Assembly (NCBI GenBank): GCA_964436865.1
Contig: CAYTFK010000300.1
Span: 1-8,599, forward strand
Direction: 5' to 3'
Length of the DNA: 8,599 nucleotides
Source: JAXGPP01 sp964436865
GTDB taxonomy: Bacteria; Planctomycetota; Planctomycetia; Pirellulales; Thermoguttaceae
Below the pieces are notes generated by a model. It had not been told where the DNA came from. It saw only the letters and a list, made by a program, of their open reading frames with translations, and did not search any database. The translations under genes and the position numbers were made by a program. Below, in pieces: positions 1 to 6,618 of this stretch (its first letter is position 1; each line of letters begins with the position of its first letter).

Positions 1-453
1 GCGGTGACCGCCGTGACCGCTATCGAGGGCTGGCCGGTGGAGCTTTGCGACACAGCCGGGCTGCGGCCAGTCGTCGACCGCATCGAGCAGGCCGGCGTCG
101 AGAAAGCCCTGGTCGAGATTGCCTCGGCCGACCTCGTCCTGCTGGTTTCCGATCTCACCCAACCGTGGGCGGCCGCCAGCGAGCAACTTCTGAAGTCCGC
201 CTCCAACGTGATGGTCGTTCACAACAAATCCGACCTGTCGCCCGTGTCCGACGCATCGCGTCCCGTCGGACTTCGCACCAGCACTCTGACCGGCGACGGA
301 ATTGCCGCCTTGGAACAAGCCATCGCTTCCCGGCTCGTCCCCGACCCACCGCCGCCCGGCGCGGCAGTGCCCTTCACCGATCGCCAGATCGCGATGATCA
401 AGGAGATGACGCCCAGTGAATTCACGCAGGATAGGAATTCTAGGGAGGAGTGA
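1..453 (+). CDS. MnmE/TrmE-type GTPase, C-terminal part (5' end outside window)
   Basis: Partial gene; its reading frame is already open at base 1. It carries the second half of a Ras-like G domain: the G3 motif DTAG (bases 49-60, in the context CDTAGLR), the G4 motif NKSD (bases 223-234), and a G5-like STLTGDG segment near base 280-300. The wording around G3 (DTAGLR followed by an acidic stretch, IE and GVEKA) is typical of MnmE, the GTPase that works with MnmG to modify U34 of certain tRNAs. After the G domain, canonical MnmE has a long helical segment ending in a Cys-containing FCIGK-like tail. Here the protein instead runs into a Pro-rich PDPPPPGAAVPF stretch and stops about 30 residues later, with no CIGK. 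It may be a lineage-specific short MnmE or a paralogue that does not modify tRNA. The N-terminal half cannot be seen, so no gene symbol is given. Confidence 0.75.
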   Translation, partial: AVTAVTAIEGWPVELCDTAGLRPVVDRIEQAGVEKALVEIASADLVLLVSDLTQPWAAASEQLLKSASNVMVVHNKSDLSPVSDASRPVGLRTSTLTGDGIAALEQAIASRLVPDPPPPGAAVPFTDRQIAMIKEMTPSEFTQDRNSREE

Positions 454-813
454 TGCTTGGGCGCGTGCCGTTTGAGAAGCTCCCAGAGCAAACCCAGCCA
501 CGAACGATTGCCCGTCAATCTGCCTTGCCGGGGCTCGCCAGTTTATCCAGATTTGGAAGTAAACCCCTTTTTTGAGGAAATCGGACCAATCTTCTCTGGA
601 CGTATTTTGGCGGCTGGAGGTAGACTGCGGCCCGTGCCTATTCTCGGCTGGGGCAACCGGCGATTTTTACTCGTACGATTGGGCGCAAGTCGGGCGCCTT
701 ATGGATCGGCGTTTCCAGGACGGGAAACCCGAATGCCGCTGACTGCCTCGAATCGCGGGCGCTGCTGGCAAGCGAGCGAGCGGCTGAGCGGCGAAGTTCA
801 GGAGGAACTTGCG
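454..813. other. Long intergenic region with no convincing gene
   Basis: These 360 bases separate the GTPase stop from the ribosome-binding site of the TPR gene. The TPR reading frame happens to stay open back to 457, but that extension has no export signal at its start and reads as low-complexity Arg/Gly/Ser sequence without recognisable domain character. I found no tRNA-like cloverleaf or known small-RNA signature. Two small inverted repeats are visible (GGCGC 682-686 with GCGCC 694-698; TTTCC and GGAAA around 711-726), neither followed by a T-run. The most likely content is a promoter and an untranslated leader for the downstream gene. A small RNA or regulatory leader cannot be excluded. 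Confidence 0.5.
597..626 (+). promoter_or_regulatory. Candidate sigma-70-like promoter for the TPR gene
   Basis: TGGACG (597-602) matches 4 of 6 bases of the -35 consensus, and TAGACT (621-626) matches 4 of 6 of the -10 consensus, with an 18-base spacer. Initiation would fall near 633, giving a leader of about 180 bases. This is a pattern match only, in an otherwise gene-free stretch. Confidence 0.25.
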
Positions 814-2955
814 ATGCTTCGGACCAGGTTCTGCTGGCCGCGGCTTGCGGCTCTGCTGCTGGCTGCGGGTGTGCTGACCCAACTCTCCACCGCCGCAGAG
901 ACGCCCTCGTCCGGCAAATCAGCAAACCAGGCAGCTCCAGCGATCAATCCATTCGGTGATTCACCGGCGGCGCAGGTCAGCGCCGTCAGCGCGCCCCCGG
1001 CCGGCACCTTGCCGGCAGCGGACAAGTTTGCCACCGCCTTGGATGAGCCAGCCCCGGCGGCCGCGGTGAGTTCCGGCAATACTGAAATGAAGATCGAGCC
1101 GGAGGGCACCGCAACGGCAACGGTTGAAGCAGAGGCCGATCCCACAGCCGGCAGTCCGGCTGAGCTCCCGGTCGAAGATGCGCCGCTGGAGCCGGCAGCG
1201 ACCGCTGAGGTCGCCGCCGAGCCGCTGGCGCCCATCCCCGATGCCCAGCAGGACGGCGGCGTGAAGATTGAGGCCGCCGGCTTTAACAAGATCACCCCGG
1301 GCGTGTCGAATCTCGCCGACGTGGAGAAAGCCTGGGGCAAGCCGGCGCGTCAAGGCACGCTCGGCGGAAGGGTGGTCCACCTCTACTCGGTACCCCCTTT
1401 CAATCACATCGAAGTCAGCTACGCCGGCGACAAAGTCGCCAGCATCGTTATCCGGCTGGAGAAGACATTCGCCGCCACCGACGTGGCCCAGCAACTCGAA
1501 CTCACCCAGATCCGGCCCGTCTATGTCTCCAACGCGCTGGGCGAGATCCTCGGCCAGTCGTATCCGGAGCGCGGCGTGCTGTTTTCATTCGCTCCCAGCA
1601 AGGATCCGACCAAGGTGCGGAACGAGGTGGCGCAGATCATTCTCGAGCCCATCTCGGCCGAGCCTTTTGTGCTCCGCGCCGAGACGAACCTGCTCCGCCG
1701 CGTCGACCTTTCCATCAGCGACCTCCAGGCGGCTTTAAAACTCGACCCGAGCAACGGCCGCGCGCACTGGCTGCACGCCCGCGCTTTGGCCGCCAAGGGG
1801 GATCATGGTCCGGCACTGGCCGCGGCCACCAGTGCGGTGGAGTTGGAACCCGGCGATGCGTTGTTCCGCGTCACGCGGGCCCAGTGCCTTGGGCAGACCG
1901 GCGCGATCGCCGAAGCGATCAACGAAGCCCAGAAGGCCGTCCAGGCGAGCAACAGCCGGCCCCACGTCAAGGCCCGTGCCCAGTGTCTGCTGGGCGACCT
2001 CTACAGTTCCGGCCCTCAACCCGACTATCGCCAGGCCTTCGCCTACCACTCCGACGCCATCAAGTCTGCCGACGCGCTCACGGCCGATCAACATCCGGCG
2101 ATCCGCGTGGCCGCCAAGGAAGTCATGCTCGACGCCTATCTCGGCGCCGCGCACGACATCGCCTGGGGACGCTGGAACCAGCGCGAAACCGCCGTGCCGC
2201 GATGGCTCGAACGGGCCAGCCAGCAGGCGCAGGATCTTTCGACAAACGAACGCGGCGGCGGCGAACACCAGTTCCGGGTGGCTAGCCGAGCCCTGGCCAG
2301 CCATGTCGGGCTGCAGGGAAAAGTCGATCCGGGCGAGTGGACCGATCGCGCCGCCATTCTCGGCCAGGAGCTGATCGACGCGGCCGAGGACGCTACCCGC
2401 AAACGGCAGCTTCAATGGGAACTCGGCGCCGCCCTCTACGACGCGGTGCAGGTCTACCAGATGCGCGGCGAGCACGGCAAAGCCCTCGAGTACGGCGAGA
2501 AAGCCGTCGCCAGTCTCGAAGCCGGAATCGACGCCAGCCAGGCCGATCCCGACGCCGCTTACCTGCTCGGGCGGCTCTATTTCCGCTTGGGCGCGATTCA
2601 CGCCATCGGCAAAGGGAACCATGCCACCGCCGTCACCTGGTTCGATAAGGCCGTGCCGGTCCTCAAGCAGGCCGCCGGCCAGTCCAAGGCCGCCGACTCG
2701 GCGCGCCTCGGCGAAACGTTCGTCAGCATGGGCGTCTCCTACTGGGAATCAAACCAGCGTGATCTGGCGGTTTCGCTCACCAAGCAGGGTGTGGAACTGA
2801 TGCAACAGGCGGTCAAGGACGGCGTCCTGCAGTCGTCTTCGCTCCAGGTGCCCTACGGCAACCTGGCCACGATGAATCGCCAGCTTGGCAATACCGAGGA
2901 AGCCTCAAAATACCTGCAACAGGCCGCCCAGTTGAAGGAGACGAGCCTCAAATAG
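814..2955 (+). CDS. Exported TPR protein with uncharacterised N-terminal domain
   Basis: A 713-residue protein. The ATG at 814 is chosen because a full AGGAGG Shine-Dalgarno (800-805) lies 8 bases upstream and the protein then opens with a classic Sec signal peptide: basic start, hydrophobic core LAALLLAAGVL, and probable cleavage after TAA at residue 28. There is no lipobox Cys. Residues about 29-148 form an Ala/Pro/Glu-rich linker. Residues about 150-290 form a globular domain that includes PGVSNLADVEKAWGKP; I do not recognise its family. From about residue 300 to the end the protein is alpha-helical with TPR-like repeats, clearest at 300-378 (ALKLDPSNGRAHWL, AVELEPGDALF) and again from about 579 to 713. 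TPRs mediate protein-protein contacts, so a periplasmic or envelope scaffold role is inferred, with partner unknown. It converges with the cysteine desulfurase, 8 bases apart. Confidence 0.85.
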   Translation: MLRTRFCWPRLAALLLAAGVLTQLSTAAETPSSGKSANQAAPAINPFGDSPAAQVSAVSAPPAGTLPAADKFATALDEPAPAAAVSSGNTEMKIEPEGTATATVEAEADPTAGSPAELPVEDAPLEPAATAEVAAEPLAPIPDAQQDGGVKIEAAGFNKITPGVSNLADVEKAWGKPARQGTLGGRVVHLYSVPPFNHIEVSYAGDKVASIVIRLEKTFAATDVAQQLELTQIRPVYVSNALGEILGQSYPERGVLFSFAPSKDPTKVRNEVAQIILEPISAEPFVLRAETNLLRRVDLSISDLQAALKLDPSNGRAHWLHARALAAKGDHGPALAAATSAVELEPGDALFRVTRAQCLGQTGAIAEAINEAQKAVQASNSRPHVKARAQCLLGDLYSSGPQPDYRQAFAYHSDAIKSADALTADQHPAIRVAAKEVMLDAYLGAAHDIAWGRWNQRETAVPRWLERASQQAQDLSTNERGGGEHQFRVASRALASHVGLQGKVDPGEWTDRAAILGQELIDAAEDATRKRQLQWELGAALYDAVQVYQMRGEHGKALEYGEKAVASLEAGIDASQADPDAAYLLGRLYFRLGAIHAIGKGNHATAVTWFDKAVPVLKQAAGQSKAADSARLGETFVSMGVSYWESNQRDLAVSLTKQGVELMQQAVKDGVLQSSSLQVPYGNLATMNRQLGNTEEASKYLQQAAQLKETSLK

Positions 2956-2963
2956 CCTGCCTA

Positions 2964-4127
2964 TCAGCGCATCGCCTTCAGATCATTGGCCACGCGCACG
3001 ATCCGCCGTACGGCCTCGTCGACCTCGGCTTCGGTCGTAGTCCAGCCGAGGCTGAATCGCAGCGAGCCGGCGACAATCTCATGCGGAAGCTGCATAGCCC
3101 GCAAGGTCGGTGAAAGCTCGGTCGAACCGCTCGCACACGCCGATCCCACCGAGCAGGCCACCCCGGCCAGGTCCAGCGCCATCAACAGGATCTGGCCTTC
3201 CAGGCCGGGAAAGGCGACGTTGGCCGTGTGCGGCAGGCGCCACGCGCCGGCGCCGTTGACGACCACCTCGGCGTAACCGCTTCGCAGACCGGTCTCGAAA
3301 CGCTCGCGTAGCGAGGTCATCCGCCGAATTTCGCTTTCGCAGTCCGCCTGCCACAGTTCCAGCGCCGTCAACATGCCGAGTGCCAGTGCCACCGGCTCTG
3401 TGCCGGGGCGCAGGCGGTTCTGCTGCTCGCCGCCGAAAAGCATCGGCACCAGTCGCGTATCGGCATCGAGCACCAGCGCCCCGATTCCCAGCGGCCCCTG
3501 GAACTTGTGGGCCGCCACGGTCAGAGCGGCAACTTCCAGCCTGCGGAAATCGACCGGCAACTTGCCAGCGACTTGTACTGCGTCGGTGTGCAGCGGCACG
3601 CCGATCTCGCGGCATGCCGAGGCCATTTCCTTTACGGGCTGCAGCACCCCTGTCTCATGGCTGCCGAGGATCACGCTCACCAGGTGCGTCTCGGGCGTAA
3701 CGACTCCCGGCAGATCGTCCACCCGAACGACACCATCGCGGGTGACGCCCAGCGTATCCAGGCGCCAGCCGCGTTCGAGCAACCGTTCGGCTGGCTCGAT
3801 GACGCTGGGGTGCTCGATCGCCGAGATGACGACCTGACCTGGTTCGCCCCGGCCGCGGGCCTCGGCGATGCCGAGGATCGCCAGGTTGTTGGCCTCGGTA
3901 CCGCCGCTGGTGAACAGAAGCCGATCGGGCCGGGTGTCGGTCAGGCTGGCTCCTAGCAACGCGGCGATCCGCTCGCGGGCATCCTCCAGCGCTCGCCGGG
4001 CCCGCTGGCCCGGCTGGTGCTGGCTTGCCGGGTTGGCATAGCCGTCTCCGTACGCCCGCGAAATCGCCTCGACGACCTCCGGCCGAACGGGCGTCGTCGC
4101 ATTGTGGTCGAGATAGATGGTCTCCAT
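2964..4127 (-). CDS. Cysteine desulfurase (IscS/NifS family, class V aminotransferase fold)
   Basis: A 387-residue PLP enzyme that takes sulfur from L-cysteine as a protein persulfide, releasing alanine, to supply Fe-S cluster assembly or tRNA thiolation in the cytoplasm. Visible motifs: N-terminal YLDHNATTP, SGGTEAN (74-80, phosphate binding), His106 in EHPSV (stacks on PLP), HTDAVQ with Asp182 and Gln185, Lys208 in AAHKFQGP (Schiff base), and catalytic Cys331 in GSACASGS on the class I-type loop. Length is normal for the family. The usual NN/NHETG stretch reads SHETG (156-160), so a normally conserved Asn is replaced by Ser. The ATG at 4127 places YLDHNATTP at the expected N-terminus; a G-run abuts the start codon but no well-spaced Shine-Dalgarno is seen. 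It lies 58 bases downstream of the transglutaminase-like gene on the same strand, so co-transcription is likely. No iscU, suf or mnmA gene is adjacent, so the specific role stays open. Confidence 0.93.
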   Translation of the reverse strand: METIYLDHNATTPVRPEVVEAISRAYGDGYANPASQHQPGQRARRALEDARERIAALLGASLTDTRPDRLLFTSGGTEANNLAILGIAEARGRGEPGQVVISAIEHPSVIEPAERLLERGWRLDTLGVTRDGVVRVDDLPGVVTPETHLVSVILGSHETGVLQPVKEMASACREIGVPLHTDAVQVAGKLPVDFRRLEVAALTVAAHKFQGPLGIGALVLDADTRLVPMLFGGEQQNRLRPGTEPVALALGMLTALELWQADCESEIRRMTSLRERFETGLRSGYAEVVVNGAGAWRLPHTANVAFPGLEGQILLMALDLAGVACSVGSACASGSTELSPTLRAMQLPHEIVAGSLRFSLGWTTTEAEVDEAVRRIVRVANDLKAMR

Positions 4128-4185
4128 CCCCCAATTGTCGGCTACGGGCGGCCAGACGACAACCGCAGTGGGCCGACGGCGCGCC

Positions 4186-5319
4186 CTACTGCGGGGCGAT
4201 GGATTCCGGGCCGCCCGCCAGGAATGGGTCGGCATCCGCACGCCGGGCCAGTTGTTCGGCTTCCTGCTTTCGCCCTGCGGAGAGGAGTTGGGCCATCCAC
4301 TGATGGTGAACGTGGGCGTAGTTGGTGTGGAATGTTTTGTAGTCGGGGGCGATGGCCAGGCCCTGCCGGAGCAACGCCGCCGCTTCCTCATGCCTGCCCT
4401 CGGCAGCCATCGCAATCGCCCAATTGTTCACTGTCGCCAGCAGATTGCCGAGAGCGGTCACACTGGCCGGATCAAGGCGAAGGGCCTTGGCGTTGGCGGC
4501 CACCGCGTCGGCAAACCGCCGTTCGCCAAGAAAGTCGACCCCGCGGTTATAGTAGATCGTGGCGACGAACTCCACCGCAGACACCTCGCGACGCTCGGCC
4601 GGCGTCGACGCTTCCGCCGCGGGGCCCAGTGTCGCCGCCACAGCCTGGGCCTGGCGTTCCGGGTCGTTCATCAGGCGGAACCAGGCCGGGCAGGTCGTCT
4701 CGACGTCGATCACGCCATCGGAGAGCACGATGCGGCTCATGGCGTGGCCGGGAACCTCAAGCCCACGAGCCTCCAGCCCCACCGCTTCGGCGAGACAATT
4801 GTAAAGCACCGATGCGCTCACGCAGTTGTAGCGGCCCTCATCGAGCGCCGCGGGCAGGCCGCTGCTCTCCAGTCGGTATCCGCCGCGGAGAATCCTCGCG
4901 TGGGCAAAGTCGAATACAGTTTCGGCCAATTGCCGCGGCGATGCCGCTGTCGAACTCGTTCGGCGGAGTTCGTTAGCGAGGTCGTTAAAGCGAGCCTCGT
5001 GGCGTTCCAGCGAACGGCTATCGGTTACTCCGCTGGCCACCAGGGCCGCACGGAGCAGGGTGTGCTGGTCCCATCGTCCGTCGGCGGCGTCGGCAAACAG
5101 CGACGCTTCCAGCGCCCCGACATTGCCCTCGAGAGTCGCGTAGGTCGCCGCGGGCCGCGCCACCGTCATCTGAACGGACGGTGCCGCCGGCTTCGATAAC
5201 GGCGAGTAGCCCCAAGCTGTCGGCCCGCCAAGGGCCATCACCACTGCCCAGAGTGGACCGGCCCAATGCCAGGCCGCTCCGATTCGCAAGGGTCCGGTGG
5301 AAGGCGATTTGCGGGTCAT
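4186..5319 (-). CDS. Exported transglutaminase-like protein with C-terminal TPRs
   Basis: A 377-residue protein. Residues about 12-37 form a hydrophobic segment behind a basic start, ending in AWG, consistent with a signal peptide or membrane anchor. The middle (about 125-215) has the layout of a transglutaminase/cysteine-protease-like core: Cys166 in YNCVSAS, His192 in VPGHAMSR and Asp205 in GVIDVET form a plausible Cys-His-Asp triad, resembling the Transglut_core families. Residues about 250-365 are TPR-like (YYNRGVDFLGERRFADAVAANAKALRLDP and a second unit ending ALLRQGLAIAPDY). The protein may process or bind envelope proteins or peptides; the substrate is unknown. The ATG at 5319 is preferred because it puts the hydrophobic segment close to the N-terminus. 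In-frame ATGs at 5358 and 5373 exist, and no strong Shine-Dalgarno decides between them. It is the first gene of a likely unit with the cysteine desulfurase. Confidence 0.8.
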   Translation of the reverse strand: MTRKSPSTGPLRIGAAWHWAGPLWAVVMALGGPTAWGYSPLSKPAAPSVQMTVARPAATYATLEGNVGALEASLFADAADGRWDQHTLLRAALVASGVTDSRSLERHEARFNDLANELRRTSSTAASPRQLAETVFDFAHARILRGGYRLESSGLPAALDEGRYNCVSASVLYNCLAEAVGLEARGLEVPGHAMSRIVLSDGVIDVETTCPAWFRLMNDPERQAQAVAATLGPAAEASTPAERREVSAVEFVATIYYNRGVDFLGERRFADAVAANAKALRLDPASVTALGNLLATVNNWAIAMAAEGRHEEAAALLRQGLAIAPDYKTFHTNYAHVHHQWMAQLLSAGRKQEAEQLARRADADPFLAGGPESIAPQ

Positions 5320-5350
5320 GACGACTGCGGACGATCTGCCTGCTGCGGAA

Positions 5351-5368
5351 TGATGCATGGTTGCATCA
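5351..5368. repeat. Perfect 7-base inverted repeat (TGATGCA/TGCATCA)
   Basis: TGATGCA (5351-5357) and TGCATCA (5362-5368) are exact reverse complements around a 4-base loop. The repeat lies 31 bases upstream of the start chosen for the leftward transglutaminase-like gene. It could be a protein-binding operator or a leader hairpin. There is no adjacent T-run, so a terminator is unlikely. Confidence 0.6.
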
Positions 5369-5374
5369 AGCATA

Positions 5375-5392
5375 CGATGCACAAAAGCATCG
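5375..5392. repeat. Second inverted repeat sharing the GATGC core
   Basis: CGATGC (5375-5380) and GCATCG (5387-5392) are exact reverse complements around ACAAAA. The core GATGC/GCATC is the same as in the neighbouring repeat at 5351-5368, and the two units are offset by 24 bases, giving four alternating copies of the half-site. Confidence 0.55.
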
Positions 5393-5484
5393 CGGCGGCG
5401 AGAGGCGGCGAGAATCGCACGAGACTCTGCCCTGGCCGTTCGGCTTGTGCGTCTGGTAGCGAAAGCCCGACGCCGGGCGTTCCC

Positions 5485-5508
5485 CCCGCCTTGCCACATG
5501 GAGGCGGG
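5485..5508. repeat. 7-base inverted repeat around the -35 region of the rightward promoter
   Basis: CCCGCCT (5485-5491) pairs exactly with AGGCGGG (5502-5508) across a 10-base loop. A shorter GC-rich hairpin, GCCCG (5465-5469) with CGGGC (5474-5478), lies just upstream. The larger repeat brackets the candidate -35 box of the quinone oxidoreductase gene, so it may be an operator. In a GC-rich genome chance occurrence is also plausible. Confidence 0.45.
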
Positions 5509-5519
5509 CCGCGTACCGT
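5491..5519 (+). promoter_or_regulatory. Candidate promoter for the quinone oxidoreductase gene
   Basis: TTGCCA (5491-5496) matches 5 of 6 bases of the sigma-70 -35 consensus. A 17-base spacer leads to TACCGT (5514-5519), a weak 3 of 6 -10 match. Initiation near 5526 would leave a leader of roughly 33 bases that includes the Shine-Dalgarno-like AGGACGG at 5544-5550. Confidence 0.35.
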
Positions 5520-5558
5520 TAGAACAAACCCAGCATCGCAACCAGGACGGGATATGCC

Positions 5559-6560
5559 ATGAAAGCCGCTTATATCGATCAACCCGGACCACCCGAACAG
5601 ATTGTGTATGGCGATCTGCCCAAACCCCAACCGACCGGTTCGCAAGTGCTGGTCAAGGTGGCAGCCGTAGCGGTCAATCCGATCGACACCTACATTCGTT
5701 CGGGGATGGTGGCCTTCCCGTTACCGAAGCCGTTCGTGATCGGTTGCGATCTGGCGGGGACGGTGGAGGAGGTGGGCCCGGAGGCGAGGCTTTTCCGGCC
5801 GGGCGACCGCGTGTGGGGGAGTAACCAGGGGCTGCTCGGCCGGCAGGGCACGTTCGCCGAATACGCGGCCGTAGAGGAGCAATGGCTCTATCGCACTCCG
5901 GACGTGGTGGGCGACCGCGACGCGGCCGCGATTGCCCTGGTGGGCATCACGGCCCACCTCGGCTTGTTCCGCGATGCCCGGCTCAAGCAGGGCGAAACAC
6001 TGTTCGTCTACGGCGGATCCGGCGGCGTCGGTGCGTGCGTCGTGCAGATGGCCAAGGCAGCGGGGGCCCGCGTGATCACCACCGCCGGAAGCGCGGAAAA
6101 AGTCGAATTCTGCCTGAACCTCGGCGCCGATCTGGTGATCAACTACAAGACGGAGGACGTCGATGCGGCCATCCGCCGCTTTGCACCGGAAGGGGTCAAC
6201 GTATGGTGGGAGACGCTGCGCGAGCAGAACTTCGACCGGGCGGTGACCATGCTGGCCCGTCGCGGCCGCCTCGTGGTTATGGCCGGCCGCGATGCCCGAC
6301 CGCCCTTTCCCGTAGGGCCGTTCTACGTCAAAGACTGCTCGATGTTCGGCTTCGCCATGTTCAATGCTCCGGCCGACGAGCAGCGCCGCGCTGCGGAAGA
6401 CATCAACCGCTGGATGAGCGAGGGTCGCCTGCGGTCGCAGATCGGGCGTGTCATGGCGCTCTCAGAAGCGGCCGAGGCGCACCGGTTGCAGGAGGAAAAC
6501 ACGCTTCGGGCCGCCGGTACACTGGCCGGGAAGATCGTCCTCGAACCGACCCGCGACTGA
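5559..6560 (+). CDS. Quinone oxidoreductase-like MDR-family protein (zinc-independent)
   Basis: A 333-residue medium-chain dehydrogenase/reductase of the NADPH:quinone oxidoreductase (zeta-crystallin-like) branch. The N-terminal GroES-like domain shows VLVKVAAVAVNPIDTYIRSG (31-49) and IGCDLAGTVEEVG (61-73). The Rossmann domain carries the nucleotide-binding motif GGSGGVG (152-158), and the protein ends with the usual AAEAHRLQEE and GKIVLEP segments. The catalytic- and structural-zinc ligand patterns of alcohol dehydrogenases are missing, as expected for this branch. It probably reduces quinones or other activated carbonyl or alkene compounds with NAD(P)H in the cytoplasm; the true substrate cannot be read from sequence. 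Length is normal. The ATG at 5559 has AGGACGG 8 bases upstream. RtcA follows after 58 bases on the same strand, so the two may be co-transcribed, without an obvious functional link. Confidence 0.93.
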   Translation: MKAAYIDQPGPPEQIVYGDLPKPQPTGSQVLVKVAAVAVNPIDTYIRSGMVAFPLPKPFVIGCDLAGTVEEVGPEARLFRPGDRVWGSNQGLLGRQGTFAEYAAVEEQWLYRTPDVVGDRDAAAIALVGITAHLGLFRDARLKQGETLFVYGGSGGVGACVVQMAKAAGARVITTAGSAEKVEFCLNLGADLVINYKTEDVDAAIRRFAPEGVNVWWETLREQNFDRAVTMLARRGRLVVMAGRDARPPFPVGPFYVKDCSMFGFAMFNAPADEQRRAAEDINRWMSEGRLRSQIGRVMALSEAAEAHRLQEENTLRAAGTLAGKIVLEPTRD

Positions 6561-6589
6561 CCGCCACCGCGTGGAGGCCTGGCATCGCG

Positions 6590-6602
6590 CCCGGCAACCG
6601 GG
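6590..6602. repeat. Small hairpin between the oxidoreductase and rtcA genes
   Basis: CCCGG (6590-6594) and CCGGG (6598-6602) form a 5-base stem with a CAA loop, 16 bases before the rtcA start. No T-run follows, so it is not a standard terminator. It could influence translation of rtcA, which lacks a clear Shine-Dalgarno. Confidence 0.35.
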
Positions 6603-6618
6603 ATCGCTCGCTCAAACC

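Noticed and set aside
457..813. N-terminal extension of the TPR gene in the same open frame, giving 832 residues
   Set aside because: The ATG at 814 has a strong AGGAGG and starts a proper signal peptide. The extension would bury that signal and has no recognisable protein character.
1735..2622. A 295-residue minus-strand open frame inside the TPR gene
   Set aside because: It has no recognisable domain or ribosome-binding site, and the sense strand carries TPR repeats throughout.
1..4127. A tRNA wobble-uridine modification cluster made of the MnmE-like GTPase and the cysteine desulfurase
   Set aside because: Both families can contribute to U34 modification, but here the genes are on opposite strands, separated by an unrelated TPR gene, and mnmA and mnmG are absent. 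Proximity alone does not support a cluster.
4128..4415. Longer start for the cysteine desulfurase
   Set aside because: The extension overlaps the upstream transglutaminase-like gene, is its out-of-frame shadow, and lies before the family's normal N-terminus at METIYLDHNATTP.
4117..5199. A 360-residue plus-strand open frame antisense to the transglutaminase-like gene
   Set aside because: It lacks any domain motif, and the opposite strand has a clear triad and TPRs. Long antisense frames are common in GC-rich DNA.
5320..5592. Longer start for the transglutaminase-like gene
   Set aside because: It would cross the start of the divergent oxidoreductase gene, and it reads as Arg-rich shadow sequence. 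The hydrophobic segment fits the start at 5319.
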